Shown in pieces: positions 27,739-36,630 of a stretch of 52,711 bases of DNA. The position numbers and the translations under genes are program-made. Every line of letters begins with the position of its first letter. Positions within the stretch are counted from its first letter, which is position 1. The notes under the pieces were generated by a model. The model saw nothing but the letters and a program-made list of their open reading frames with translations. It had not been told where the DNA came from and searched no databases. This stretch comes from Desulfovibrio sp. (GTDB taxonomy: Bacteria > Desulfobacterota > Desulfovibrionia > Desulfovibrionales > Desulfovibrionaceae), in NCBI GenBank assembly GCA_016218665.1, contig JACRDI010000041.1:1-52711 (forward strand), given 5' to 3'.

Positions 27739-30700
27739 TTGGCCATGAGAGCGAAGTCGTTTGAGCAGGTTCTCGAAGAAGTTAAGGGCAAGCCCATTCT
27801 GGTGGCCAACCGGGGCATCCCGGCGCGCCGCATCTGCCGTTCCATCACCGAGATGTTCCAGGCCGTGGCCGTGATGACCGCGACCGACGTGGACAAAACC
27901 TCGCCCGCCACCACCGGCGCCCATGAACTGCTGCTCCTCGGCGAAGATCCCCGCGCCTATCTCGACCTCGACCGCATCATAAAAATGGCCAAGGACCGCG
28001 GTATCGTTGCCATCCACCCCGGCTGGGGCTTCGGCAGCGAGGACGACTCCTTCCCCAAGAAGTGCGAAGAGGCCGGCATCATCTTCATCGGTCCCAACCA
28101 GGGCCCCATGCGCCTTCTGGGCAACAAGGTGGCCGTGCGCAAGCTGGCCGAGGAGATCGGCGTGCCCGTGGTGCCCGGCTCCCCGGAGGCCGTGAGCATC
28201 CCCGAGGCGCGCAAGATCGCCAAGGAGATCGGCTTCCCCATCATGCTCAAGGCCGAGGGCGGCGGCGGCGGCCGCGGCATCTACGAGGTGTACGAGGACG
28301 CCCAGCTGGAGAGCGCCTTCTCCAAGGCCTCGGCCCTGGCCAAGGCCAGCTTCGGCAACCCGCGCCTGTATGTTGAGAAGCTCCTCACCAGCGTGCGCCA
28401 CATCGAATTCCAGACCATCGCCGACAAGTACGGCAACGTGTACGTGTTCGACGAGCGCGACTGCACAGTGCAGCGCAACCACCAGAAGCTGGTGGAGATC
28501 ACCCCCTCGCCCTGGCCCAAGTTCACCCCGGAGCTGCGCAAGGAGCTCAAGGGCTACGCCGAGAAGCTCATCAAGGCCGTGGGCTACCACTCCCTGGCCA
28601 CGGTGGAGTTCCTGGTGGACAAGGACGGCCGTCCGTATCTCATTGAGGTCAACACGCGCCTGCAGGTGGAGCACGGCATCACCGAGTGCCGCTACGGCAT
28701 CGACCTCGTGGAGGAGCAGATCGCCATCTCCTTCGGCTCCAAGCTGCGCTTTGGCGAGCAGAACACCAAGCCCTACCTGCACGCCATGCAGGTGCGCGTG
28801 AACTGCGAGGATCCGCAGGACAACTTCTCGCCCAACGCCGGGCTCATCACCAGCTACGTGTCTCCCGGCGGCCAGGGCGTGCGCATCGACTCCTGCATCT
28901 GCGCGGGCTACCGCTTCCCGTCCCGCTACGACTCCGCCGCGGCGCTTCTCATCACCTACGGCAACTCCTGGGACAAGACGGTCATGCTCATGCGCCGGGC
29001 CCTGCGCGAGTACAAGATCAGCGGGGTCAAAACCACCATCAACTTCCACCGCGAGGTGATGAAGCACCCGGACTTCGTGGCCGGCGAGTACGACACCAAC
29101 TTCGTCCGCCTGCACAAGGACGGGCTGATGTCCTACACGGACCAGGAGCCTGAACCGGTCCGCCTGGCCCGCCTCGTGGCCGAGATCAGCGCGCGCGGCT
29201 ACAACCCCTACGTGTCGCTGGGGGAATACCGCGGACGCGCGGACAAGCGCCTGGGCCGCTTCCAGCTGGTGAAGGCCCCGGACACCGCCGACGCCACCTT
29301 CGAGCCGCGCATCACCCGCGCAATGAAGCGCGACGCCATCCTCGACGCCCTGCGCGAGGACCGCGCCAAGGACATCATCCACTTCTGCGACACCACCACC
29401 CGCGACATCACGCAAAGCAACAGCGGCAACCGCTTCCGCCTGGCCGAGGACCGCATCATCGGCCCCAGCCTGGACAAGTGCGGCTTCTTCAGCCTGGAGA
29501 ACGGCGGCGGCGCGCACTTCCACGTGGCCATGCTGGCCAACATGACCTACCCCTTCACCGAGGCCAAGGAGTGGAACCAGTTCGCGCCGGGCACGCTGAA
29601 GCAGATCCTCATCCGCTCCACCAACGTGCTGGGCTACAAGCCGCAGCCCAAGAACCTCATGCGCCTGACGGGCGAGATGATCTGCGAGCACTACGACGTC
29701 ATCCGCTGCTTCGACTTCCTGAACCACGTGGAGAACATGCGGCCCTTCGCCGAGGTGGTGCTGCACTCGGACAAGCACATCTTCGAGCCCGCCCTGTCCA
29801 TGTCCTGGGCCAAGGGCTTCGACGTGCCGCACTACCTTGAGGTGACCGACGCCATCCTGAACATGTGCGCCAGCGTCATGGGCGTGAGCAAGAAGAAGGC
29901 CTCCAGGTCCATCATCCTGGGCCTGAAGGACATGGCCGGCGTGTGCCCGCCGCGCTTCATGCGCGAGCTCATCAGCGCCCTGGTGGCCAAGTACCCGGAG
30001 CTGGTCATCCACAGCCACCGCCACTACACCGACGGCCTCTTCGTGCCCACCATGGGCGCGGCTGCCAAGGCCGGCGCCCACATCGTGGACACGGCCATCG
30101 GCTCCAGCGTGCGCTGGTACGGCCAGGGCGAGGTGCTCTCCACCGCGGCCTACATCGAAGACGAAATGGGCCTCAAGACCCTGCTCGACAAGGACATGAT
30201 CCGCGCCACCAACTTCACGCTCAAGCAGATCATGCCCTACTACGACAAGTACTGTTCGCCCTACTTCCAGGGCATCGACCACGACGTGGTGCGCCACGGC
30301 ATGCCCGGCGGCGCCACCTCGTCCTCCCAGGAAGGGGCCATGAAGCAGGGCTACATCCACCTGCTGCCCTACATGCTCAAGTTCCTGGCCGGCACCCGCA
30401 AGATCGTGCGCTACCACGACGTGACCCCGGGCTCGCAGATCACCTGGAACACCAGCTTCCTGGCCGTCACCGGCGCCTACAAGCGCGGCGGCGAGCGCGA
30501 GGTGCGCCGCCTGCTGAACGTGCTGGACATCGTGAACCTCGCGCCCGAGGGCGAGTTCACCGACAACGAGCGCGAGGCGCGTCTCGACCTCTACCGCGAC
30601 AGCAACGACGCCTTCCGCAACCTGCTGCTTGGCAAGTACGGCAAGCTGCCCCTGGGCTTCCCGCCGGACTGGGTCTACCAGAGCGCCTTCGGCACGGAGT

Positions 30701-31449
30701 GGAAGGCGGCCGTCGAGTCCCGCACCGAGGCTTCCCCGCTGGAGACCTTGCCGGACATGGACCTGGCCGCTGAGGAAAGCACCCTTGACGCCCGCCTGGG
30801 CCGCAAGGCCACGCCCGAGGAGTTCGTGCTCTACCTGAACCACCCCGGCGACGCGCTGAAGACCATCGAGTTCGTGGAAACCTACGGCGACGCCAACAAC
30901 CTGCCGCTGGACGTGTGGTTCGAGGGCCTGGAGCGCGGCGAGACCCTGCTGTTCCAGAGCCGCGCGGGCAAGCCGCACGTCATGCGCATCACGGACATCT
31001 CCGAGCCGGACGAGCAGGGCTGCATCACCGTGCGCTACTCCGTGGACTCCGAGACCATGAGCCACAAGGTGAAGGTGCGCGACGCCGTCGGCGGCGACCG
31101 TGAGGCCCTGGAGATGGCCGATCCCAAGAACGTGTACCACATCGGCTCGCCCTCTAACGGCGACCTGTGGGTCATGCACGTGCGCGTGGGCGACACGGTC
31201 AAGAAGGGCGAGGAGATCCTCAACATCTCCATCATGAAGCAGGAGAAGAGCGTGTACGCGCCCGTCTCCGGCGTGGTGAAGCGCGTGTTGAAGAACGCCA
31301 ACTACCAGGAAGACAAGATCATGGTTCCGGTGAAGGAGGGCGAGCTGCTTGTGGAGCTTGGCCCCGCCCAGGCGGGCTGCCCCACCTGCAAGGCCCCGCT
31401 GGCCAGCGAGGACTTCCGCTTCTGCCCCGTGTGCGGGCAGAAGATCTAG
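27739..31449 (+). CDS. pyc: Biotin-dependent pyruvate carboxylase, divergent carboxyltransferase and C-terminal zinc ribbon
   Basis: 1236 residues. Residues about 15-470 are biotin carboxylase (ANRGIPARR, ATP-grasp KAEGGGGGRGI, EVNTRLQVEHG). Residues about 545-820 are an HMGL-like carboxyltransferase in which key residues remain: D556 and Q559 in RDITQS, R in LIRSTNVLGY, K in LKDMAG, and an HxH in HSHRHYTDG. The motifs around them differ from the usual RDAHQS and HTHDTSG. A PYC/OADA region follows, then a biotinyl domain with K1167 in SIMKQEKS. The last 25 residues are C1214-x2-C1217 ... C1229-x2-C1232, a zinc ribbon. Expected role: ATP- and bicarbonate-dependent pyruvate to oxaloacetate. The TTG start has AAGGGGG six bases upstream; ATG 27745 is the alternative. 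Confidence 0.9.
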   Translation: MAMRAKSFEQVLEEVKGKPILVANRGIPARRICRSITEMFQAVAVMTATDVDKTSPATTGAHELLLLGEDPRAYLDLDRIIKMAKDRGIVAIHPGWGFGSEDDSFPKKCEEAGIIFIGPNQGPMRLLGNKVAVRKLAEEIGVPVVPGSPEAVSIPEARKIAKEIGFPIMLKAEGGGGGRGIYEVYEDAQLESAFSKASALAKASFGNPRLYVEKLLTSVRHIEFQTIADKYGNVYVFDERDCTVQRNHQKLVEITPSPWPKFTPELRKELKGYAEKLIKAVGYHSLATVEFLVDKDGRPYLIEVNTRLQVEHGITECRYGIDLVEEQIAISFGSKLRFGEQNTKPYLHAMQVRVNCEDPQDNFSPNAGLITSYVSPGGQGVRIDSCICAGYRFPSRYDSAAALLITYGNSWDKTVMLMRRALREYKISGVKTTINFHREVMKHPDFVAGEYDTNFVRLHKDGLMSYTDQEPEPVRLARLVAEISARGYNPYVSLGEYRGRADKRLGRFQLVKAPDTADATFEPRITRAMKRDAILDALREDRAKDIIHFCDTTTRDITQSNSGNRFRLAEDRIIGPSLDKCGFFSLENGGGAHFHVAMLANMTYPFTEAKEWNQFAPGTLKQILIRSTNVLGYKPQPKNLMRLTGEMICEHYDVIRCFDFLNHVENMRPFAEVVLHSDKHIFEPALSMSWAKGFDVPHYLEVTDAILNMCASVMGVSKKKASRSIILGLKDMAGVCPPRFMRELISALVAKYPELVIHSHRHYTDGLFVPTMGAAAKAGAHIVDTAIGSSVRWYGQGEVLSTAAYIEDEMGLKTLLDKDMIRATNFTLKQIMPYYDKYCSPYFQGIDHDVVRHGMPGGATSSSQEGAMKQGYIHLLPYMLKFLAGTRKIVRYHDVTPGSQITWNTSFLAVTGAYKRGGEREVRRLLNVLDIVNLAPEGEFTDNEREARLDLYRDSNDAFRNLLLGKYGKLPLGFPPDWVYQSAFGTEWKAAVESRTEASPLETLPDMDLAAEESTLDARLGRKATPEEFVLYLNHPGDALKTIEFVETYGDANNLPLDVWFEGLERGETLLFQSRAGKPHVMRITDISEPDEQGCITVRYSVDSETMSHKVKVRDAVGGDREALEMADPKNVYHIGSPSNGDLWVMHVRVGDTVKKGEEILNISIMKQEKSVYAPVSGVVKRVLKNANYQEDKIMVPVKEGELLVELGPAQAGCPTCKAPLASEDFRFCPVCGQKI

Positions 31450-31475
31450 GGGAATTGAGGCGTTCCGCAAGGGAT

Positions 31476-31518
31476 TGTTGCATGTGCAAATGATTGTGCT
31501 CTGAACTGCCCTTACAAA
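31476..31518 (+). promoter_or_regulatory. Palindromic operator copy 1 with weak promoter, directly after pyc
   Basis: Perfect dyad TTGCA-TG-TGCAA at 31478-31489, abutting a possible -35 ATGATT (31490-31495), 17 bases, then TACAAA (31513-31518). Transcription would start at about 31525, at the edge of the folded RNA element. Confidence 0.5.
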
Positions 31519-31601
31519 GGCGGTCAGGAGAGACGGGGACAAAACGCTCAGCCGCACGACAGTCCGTGCGGTGCGGAAAGTCCCGCTCCTGGCCGCTTTT
31601 T
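31516..31601 (+). ncRNA. Large structured RNA element ending in a T run (pyc terminator or small RNA)
   Basis: Nested pairing: GCGGTCAGGAG (31520-31530) with CTCCTGGCCGC (31586-31596), 11 bp with one G-U; then CGGGGAC (31534-31540) with GTCCCG (31580-31585), with a bulged G; then an apical hairpin CCGCACG (31552-31558) with CGTGCGG (31565-31571). TTTTT follows at 31597-31601, and AAAG upstream can pair with it. It works at least as an intrinsic terminator. An independent RNA is possible because a promoter-like element lies just upstream. The rest of the 357-bp pyc/ppsA gap (31602-31806) holds the second operator/promoter and a leader of about 140 nt with no ORF I would defend. Confidence 0.6.
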
Positions 31602-31618
31602 CATTGTTTTGCGGCAAC

Positions 31619-31662
31619 TGTTGTATGTGCAATTGACGGAGGCCGGCAAAACGGGCTATCAG
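31619..31662 (+). promoter_or_regulatory. Palindromic operator copy 2 with ppsA promoter
   Basis: TTGTATGTGCAA at 31621-31632 (one mismatch to copy 1) abuts TTGACG (31633-31638), an 18-base spacer, then TATCAG (31657-31662). The 18-mer TGTTGYATGTGCAAWTGA is shared with copy 1, 143 bp away. The dyad centre is near -42, the position of a class II activator. Confidence 0.55.
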
Positions 31663-31806
31663 GCCTTCAACGGCTGATCATGCGGCACGCCCGCTCCCTT
31701 GGCCAAGGCGGCCAGAAGGGGAGTGGATGGGGCGCGTCGTGTTCTGTAAAGGTCCCCCAATCGACGAAACGGGCTGCCCGCGAGTCGCGGCGCCCAGGAG
31801 GAGAGC

Positions 31807-34800
31807 ATGGCCAAAGCCCAGAAGGATCAGAGCGCCAAGGCGGCTGCGCCCGCAGCCGAAGCCAAGCCCAAGGCCGGGAACAAGGCTGAGCTGACCAAGA
31901 AAATCGTGCTCACCGGAGCGGACATCGTGGGCATCGGCCCCGACGCCGAGCTTCTGGTGGGCGGAAAGAACTACAACACCGCCATCATCAGCCAGGTCGA
32001 GGGCATCCGCGCCCCGCAGTTCCGCGCCATTTCCTCCATCGCCTTCCACAAGCTCCTGGACGAGACCAAGGTCAACGCCTCCCTGGTCCGCACCACGGTG
32101 GACAAGGAATACAACGCCACCGACTGGACCGACGACGAGATCAACCGCGACCCCGAATTTCTGCGCAAGTTCACCCGCAAGATCGCCAAGCGCGTCGCGG
32201 CGGAGAGCGTCAAGAACTCCGGAACGCTCATCAAGCTGCGCACCTTTGTGAACAACGTGGTGGAGGGCTTCGCCACCAGCCCCGAGGGCATCGACCAGCT
32301 GCGCAAGCGCTCGGTCCTGGTGCAGGCGGCCATCCTGTCCGTGGAGCTGCCCGCCGAGGTCAAGGAAGCCGTGCGCGGCGCCTACCTTGAGATCTGCGGC
32401 GAGGCCGGACTGGAAAACGAGCCCGTGGCCGTGCGCTCCTCCGCCGCGGGTGAAGACAGCCGCAAGAAGGCCTTCGCCGGCCTGCAGGACACCTACCTGA
32501 ACATCGTGGGCGACGAGCGCTGCGTTGAGGCCTACCACTGGGACTGCGCCAGCGCCTACAACCTGCGCTCCATGACCTACCGCCGCGAGGCCATCCTCGA
32601 CGCCGTGAACCGCGCGGAGGAGACCGGCGACGATTCCATCGCCGAGACCGCCAAGAAGGAATGGGCCATCGAGAACACCTCGCTCTCGGTGTGCATCATG
32701 CGCATGATCAACCCGCTCATCTCCGGCACGGCCTTCAGCGCCGACACCTCCACCGGCTGCCGCGGCACCGACCGCAACGACCTGGTGTCCATCGACGCCA
32801 GCTACGGCCTGGGCGAGGCGGTGGTGGGCGGCATGGTCACCCCGGACAAGTTCTACGTCTTCCAGCGCGACGACCACTCCGAGGTCGTTGTCCGCTTCAT
32901 GGGCTGCAAGGACAAGAAGATCGTCTACGACGAGGACATGGGCGGCACCAAGGACGTGGAGGTCGAGGAGAACGAGGTCTACCGCTGGGCCCTTTCCCTG
33001 GCCCAGGCCGAGGAAGTGGCGAGAGGGGTGCGCAACATCTCCCGCGCCTACGGCGGCATGATCATGGACACCGAGTTCTGCATCGACTCCGCCGACCGCC
33101 TGTGGTTCGTGCAGGCCCGGCCCGAGACCCGCTGGAACGAGGACTTCGACCGCCACCCCGACACCATCTTCATGCGCCGCAAGGAAGTGGACCCCAAGGC
33201 CCTGGCCGATGCGGAGCTCGTTCTTGAGGGCAACGGCGCCAGCCGGGGCGCGGGCGCGGGCACGGTGAAGTTCCTGCGTTCCGCCCTGGAGCTCAACAAG
33301 GTCAACAAGGGCGACATTCTGGCGGCCGAGCGCACCGACCCGGACATGGTGCCGGGCATGCGCATCGCCAGCGCCATTCTGGCCGACGTCGGCGGCGACA
33401 CCAGCCACGCGGCCATCACCAGCCGCGAGCTGGGCATCCCGGCGGTCATCGGCCTGCAGCGGCTGGAGGTCATCCGCTCCCTCGACGGCCAGGAGATCAC
33501 CGTGGACGGCTCGCGCGGGCACGTGTACCGCGGCCGCCTGCCCCTGGTGGACGTGGGCGGCGAGATCAACGTGGCCGAGCTGCCCGCCACCAAGACCAAG
33601 GTCGGCCTGATCCTGGCCGACATCGGCCAGTCGCTGTTCCTCTCGCGCCTGCGCCGCGTGCCGGACTTCGAAGTGGGCCTTCTGCGCGCGGAGTTCATGC
33701 TCGGCAACATCAGCGTGCACCCGCTGGCCCTGGAGGCCTTCGACCGCGGCGTGCTGGGCGCCCTGGTGGACGCCAAGCTGCGCGAGATGGACGCCCAGCT
33801 CTCCAAGGTCATGAAGGAGCAGCTGGCCACCGGCCTCATCAACCTGCGCGTGAAGCTGCGCGACTACGTGGGCGTCATCACCGGCCTGGGCAAGGAGCTG
33901 GCCTCCCTGTCCGAGCGCGAGGGCACCAAGGGCACCGACGAGGTGCTGGCCATCCACCGCCGCCTGCGCGAACTGGACAAGAAGCTCGACGAGCACATCG
34001 GCTACGCCACCGAGCGCCTGGAAACCCTCAAGACCTCGGTGTCGCTCAAGAAGCACATCGCGGTCATCATGGGCTACAACGACGTGCTGGACGGCCTGAC
34101 CGAGAACTACGCCGAGGCCAAGAAGATCAAGGAAGACCACGAGCGCGAGATCGAGAAGATCGCCGCCCGCGTGAAGGACGACCCGGAAGTCATCGATGTG
34201 CTGAACCGCATCGCCGCCCTGCGCGAGGAAGTGGCCCTGAAGATGGGCCTCAAGAGCGAGATGGACGAGGTGCGCACCCTGCCCGAGCGCATCCGCAAGC
34301 TGCTCGAATCCCGCGGCTTCCGCACCGGCAAGGAGCACTACATCCAGACCCTGGCCCAGGGCCTGGCGCTCTTCGCCATGGCCTTCTACGGCAAGACCAT
34401 CGTCTACCGCACCACGGACTTCAAGTCGAACGAGTACCGCAACCTGATCGGCGGCCTGCTGTTCGAGACCCACGAAGACAACCCCATGCTCGGCTACCGC
34501 GGCGTCTCCCGCAACATCCACGACTGGGAGCTGGAGGCCTTCAAGCTGGCGCGCGGCATCTTCGGCGGCAAGAACCTGCAGATCATGCTGCCCTTCGTGC
34601 GCACCCTGGAAGAAGCCCGCAGCATGAAGCGCTACCTGAAGAGCGTGCACAACATCGAGTCCGGCAAGGACGGCATGAAGGTCATCCTCATGTCCGAGAT
34701 TCCGAGCAACGCCATCCTGTGCAAGGAGTTCATCAAGGAGGTCGACGGCTTCTCCATCGGCTCCAACGACATGACCCAGATGGTGCTGGCCACGGACCGC

Positions 34801-35403
34801 GACAACTCCCGCCTGCAGCACATCTACGACGAGGAGGACCCGGCCGTTGTCTGGGCCATCCTGGCCACCATCTTCGCCGGACAGAAGTACTGCAAGAAGG
34901 TGGGCTTCTGCGGCCAGGGCGTGTCCAACTCCGAGATCCTGCGAGGCCTGGTGGCCATCGCCGGCATCGACTCGGCCTCGGTGGTGCCCGACACCTACCG
35001 CAAGACCAAGATCCAGATGGCCGAGGTGGAGTCCCACAACATCCCGGTGTCCAAGCTGGGCGAGTGGCTGCGCGAACAGCACTTCAGCCGCCTGGAGATC
35101 CTGCTGGAGGAGAACGGCTACGGCCACATCCTCAAGCGCTACAAGACCGCCGAGGACCTGATGGAATGGTACGAAGGCGAGCTCGACCGTTTCAGCGAGC
35201 AGCTGCGCGACAACATCGAGAACCCCAAGGAAGCCTTCTACCGCCAGGAGATGGAACGCTTCCGCGCCATCTTCCACAAGCCGGTGATCTACTCCAGCTG
35301 GGACTGGACCTTCACCGTGGAGGACGCCATGCGCCACGCGGGCTTCAGCACCTACGAGGAGCAGGAACAGGCCATGGCCGTGAAGCGCTCCATGAAGTGG
35401 TAG
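31807..35403 (+). CDS. ppsA: Phosphoenolpyruvate synthase, greatly enlarged
   Basis: Converts pyruvate, ATP and water to PEP. 1198 residues against 792 in E. coli. An Ala/Lys-rich leader (1-25) and an extra N-terminal region precede the ATP-grasp half (AVRSSAAGEDS, DASYGLGEAVVGG, WFVQARPETRW). The phosphohistidine is H534 in GGDTSHAAITSRELG. About 170 extra residues, largely charged helices fit for coiled coil (about 585-830), separate it from the PEP/pyruvate barrel (MLGYRGVSR at 894, SIGSNDMTQMVLATDRD, catalytic C1035 in GFCGQGVS). A tail of about 120 residues more than E. coli follows. The AGGAGGAG SD is strong. All catalytic motifs are intact, so it is an active dikinase with added modules. 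Confidence 0.92.
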   Translation: MAKAQKDQSAKAAAPAAEAKPKAGNKAELTKKIVLTGADIVGIGPDAELLVGGKNYNTAIISQVEGIRAPQFRAISSIAFHKLLDETKVNASLVRTTVDKEYNATDWTDDEINRDPEFLRKFTRKIAKRVAAESVKNSGTLIKLRTFVNNVVEGFATSPEGIDQLRKRSVLVQAAILSVELPAEVKEAVRGAYLEICGEAGLENEPVAVRSSAAGEDSRKKAFAGLQDTYLNIVGDERCVEAYHWDCASAYNLRSMTYRREAILDAVNRAEETGDDSIAETAKKEWAIENTSLSVCIMRMINPLISGTAFSADTSTGCRGTDRNDLVSIDASYGLGEAVVGGMVTPDKFYVFQRDDHSEVVVRFMGCKDKKIVYDEDMGGTKDVEVEENEVYRWALSLAQAEEVARGVRNISRAYGGMIMDTEFCIDSADRLWFVQARPETRWNEDFDRHPDTIFMRRKEVDPKALADAELVLEGNGASRGAGAGTVKFLRSALELNKVNKGDILAAERTDPDMVPGMRIASAILADVGGDTSHAAITSRELGIPAVIGLQRLEVIRSLDGQEITVDGSRGHVYRGRLPLVDVGGEINVAELPATKTKVGLILADIGQSLFLSRLRRVPDFEVGLLRAEFMLGNISVHPLALEAFDRGVLGALVDAKLREMDAQLSKVMKEQLATGLINLRVKLRDYVGVITGLGKELASLSEREGTKGTDEVLAIHRRLRELDKKLDEHIGYATERLETLKTSVSLKKHIAVIMGYNDVLDGLTENYAEAKKIKEDHEREIEKIAARVKDDPEVIDVLNRIAALREEVALKMGLKSEMDEVRTLPERIRKLLESRGFRTGKEHYIQTLAQGLALFAMAFYGKTIVYRTTDFKSNEYRNLIGGLLFETHEDNPMLGYRGVSRNIHDWELEAFKLARGIFGGKNLQIMLPFVRTLEEARSMKRYLKSVHNIESGKDGMKVILMSEIPSNAILCKEFIKEVDGFSIGSNDMTQMVLATDRDNSRLQHIYDEEDPAVVWAILATIFAGQKYCKKVGFCGQGVSNSEILRGLVAIAGIDSASVVPDTYRKTKIQMAEVESHNIPVSKLGEWLREQHFSRLEILLEENGYGHILKRYKTAEDLMEWYEGELDRFSEQLRDNIENPKEAFYRQEMERFRAIFHKPVIYSSWDWTFTVEDAMRHAGFSTYEEQEQAMAVKRSMKW

Positions 35404-35427
35404 GGAGCGGCGGACTGAAGAACATCG

Positions 35428-35465
35428 ACGGCGGCCTGGGATTCCGGGCCGCCGTTTTCATTTCG
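35428..35465 (+). terminator. Terminator after ppsA
   Basis: ACGGCGGCC (35428-35436) pairs with GGCCGCCGT (35447-35455) around a 10-base loop, followed by TTTTCATTT. Confidence 0.85.
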
Positions 35466-35476
35466 GGAGGCATCAC

Positions 35477-36253
35477 ATGCGCAACATCATTCTCTTCGCC
35501 GTGCTGGGGCTTCTGCTGTGCGCCTGCGCGCAGGCCGCAAACCGCGAGCAGGTGGCCCAGGCCCTGCGCGAGAACCCGCAGCTGGTCTTCGACGCCCTCA
35601 AGCGCGACAAGGCCCAGCTCATGGAGATTCTGGACCAGGCCGTGACCGAGCGCGAGGACCTGGAGCGCAAGAACGCCCAGCTGGGCGCCATGGCCGACCC
35701 CTTCAAGCCGGAGATCGAATCCGGCCGCATCTTCCTGGGCGCGGCCAAGGCCCCGGTCACCATCGTGGAGTACACGGACTTCCAGTGCGGCTACTGCGCC
35801 CAGGGCCAGGCCACGATGAAGGAACTGCTGCGCCGCAATCCCGAGAAGGTCCGGCTCATCTTCAAGCATTTTCCGGCCAAGCCGGGATCGCTGGAGCCCG
35901 CCGCGGCCTTCGAGGCCCTGGCCCGGCAGAATCCTGAGGCCGCCTGGCGCTTCGCCGACCTGGCCTTCGCCAACCAGCGCGCCCTGGCCGATCCGTCTGG
36001 CCGTGGGCTTGCGGCCATCCTTGCCAGCCTGGAGCCGGGGTTCAAGATCGACCAGAAGCGGCTCAAGAAGGACATGCAGTCGCAAGAGGTGCGGGGACGC
36101 ATAGAGGCCGACGTTGCCGAGGCCACGCGCTTTGGCGTGGATGGCACGCCCACCTTTCTGGTGAACGGCATCCCCATTCGCGGGGCGGCGCCCATCGAGG
36201 ACTTCGAGGATCTTATGGCGCTGCTGACCGCCAAGGGCGGCGCGGCCAAGTAG
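35477..36253 (+). CDS. DsbA-family thiol-disulfide protein, ScsC-like, probable lipoprotein
   Basis: 258 residues. The signal peptide ends in LLLCAC, where LCAC fits a lipobox (C17). Residues about 22-72 are a charged helical stalk, like the oligomerising arm of ScsC-type proteins. The DsbA fold follows, with active site C104-G-Y-C107 in YTDFQCGYC and the cis-proline loop GVDGTPTFLVNG. It probably acts in the periplasm as an oxidase or isomerase of disulfides, useful to a cell with many secreted cytochromes. GGGAGG precedes the ATG at 35477. It lies just behind the ppsA terminator, so it needs its own promoter or read-through. Confidence 0.88.
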   Translation: MRNIILFAVLGLLLCACAQAANREQVAQALRENPQLVFDALKRDKAQLMEILDQAVTEREDLERKNAQLGAMADPFKPEIESGRIFLGAAKAPVTIVEYTDFQCGYCAQGQATMKELLRRNPEKVRLIFKHFPAKPGSLEPAAAFEALARQNPEAAWRFADLAFANQRALADPSGRGLAAILASLEPGFKIDQKRLKKDMQSQEVRGRIEADVAEATRFGVDGTPTFLVNGIPIRGAAPIEDFEDLMALLTAKGGAAK

Positions 36254-36273
36254 GTCTGGCGGGGGAGGCCGGG

Positions 36274-36630
36274 CTAGTCGAAGGCCGGGTGCTTCAGCTC
36301 GGCGTCGATCTGGTCGGCGTCGGGCGCGTTGTAGCGCACCAGGTTGCGCAGGTGCAGGAAGCTCTCGGGCTCCATGGGCATGAAGTCTATGGCCACGCCC
36401 GTGGCGTCGCTGCGGATGACCTTGCTCTCGATCTCGATGACGGCCTCTGGCGAGAGCACGATGCGCAGCACGCCGCTGGCACCGGTGTGCACCATGGCTT
36501 CCGGCACGGCCAGCAGACCCTTCAGGCTGATGTTGCACACCAGCAGGCGCGCCTCTTTGCCGTCGGGCGTGATGAAGCTGGCGGGAATGTGCGTGTCCAC
36601 GCGGCTGCGGCGGCGTCTGTTGGCGTCCAT
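36274..36630 (-). CDS. PilZ-domain protein
   Basis: 118 residues, one PilZ domain. The c-di-GMP-binding RxxxR is in RRRRSRVDTH near the start, and the second motif is NISLKGLLA (N/DxSxxG) about 25 residues later. The rest are the beta-barrel strands (GVLRIVLSPE, GVAIDFMPM). It is a likely c-di-GMP receptor; the partner is unknown, though motAB lie 3 kb away. The start at ATG 36630 has GGGGAG five bases before it; ATG 36657 upstream has no SD. It follows the EamA gene by 96 bp. Confidence 0.85.
   Translation of the reverse strand: MDANRRRRSRVDTHIPASFITPDGKEARLLVCNISLKGLLAVPEAMVHTGASGVLRIVLSPEAVIEIESKVIRSDATGVAIDFMPMEPESFLHLRNLVRYNAPDADQIDAELKHPAFD

Noticed and set aside
31516..31601. SAH, c-di-GMP, fluoride or guanidine riboswitch
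   Set aside because: An AACGCTCA string recalls part of the SAH switch, but the surrounding conserved elements and pairing are absent; no other class fits.
27436..31632. Antisense open frame of about 1400 codons across pyc
   Set aside because: It mirrors pyc on the other strand, is rich in V, H, G, A and L as expected for the complement of a GC-rich gene, and has no domain or RBS.
31678..35337. Antisense open frame of about 1220 codons across ppsA
   Set aside because: Shadow of the real gene in GC-rich DNA; ppsA itself has all catalytic motifs.
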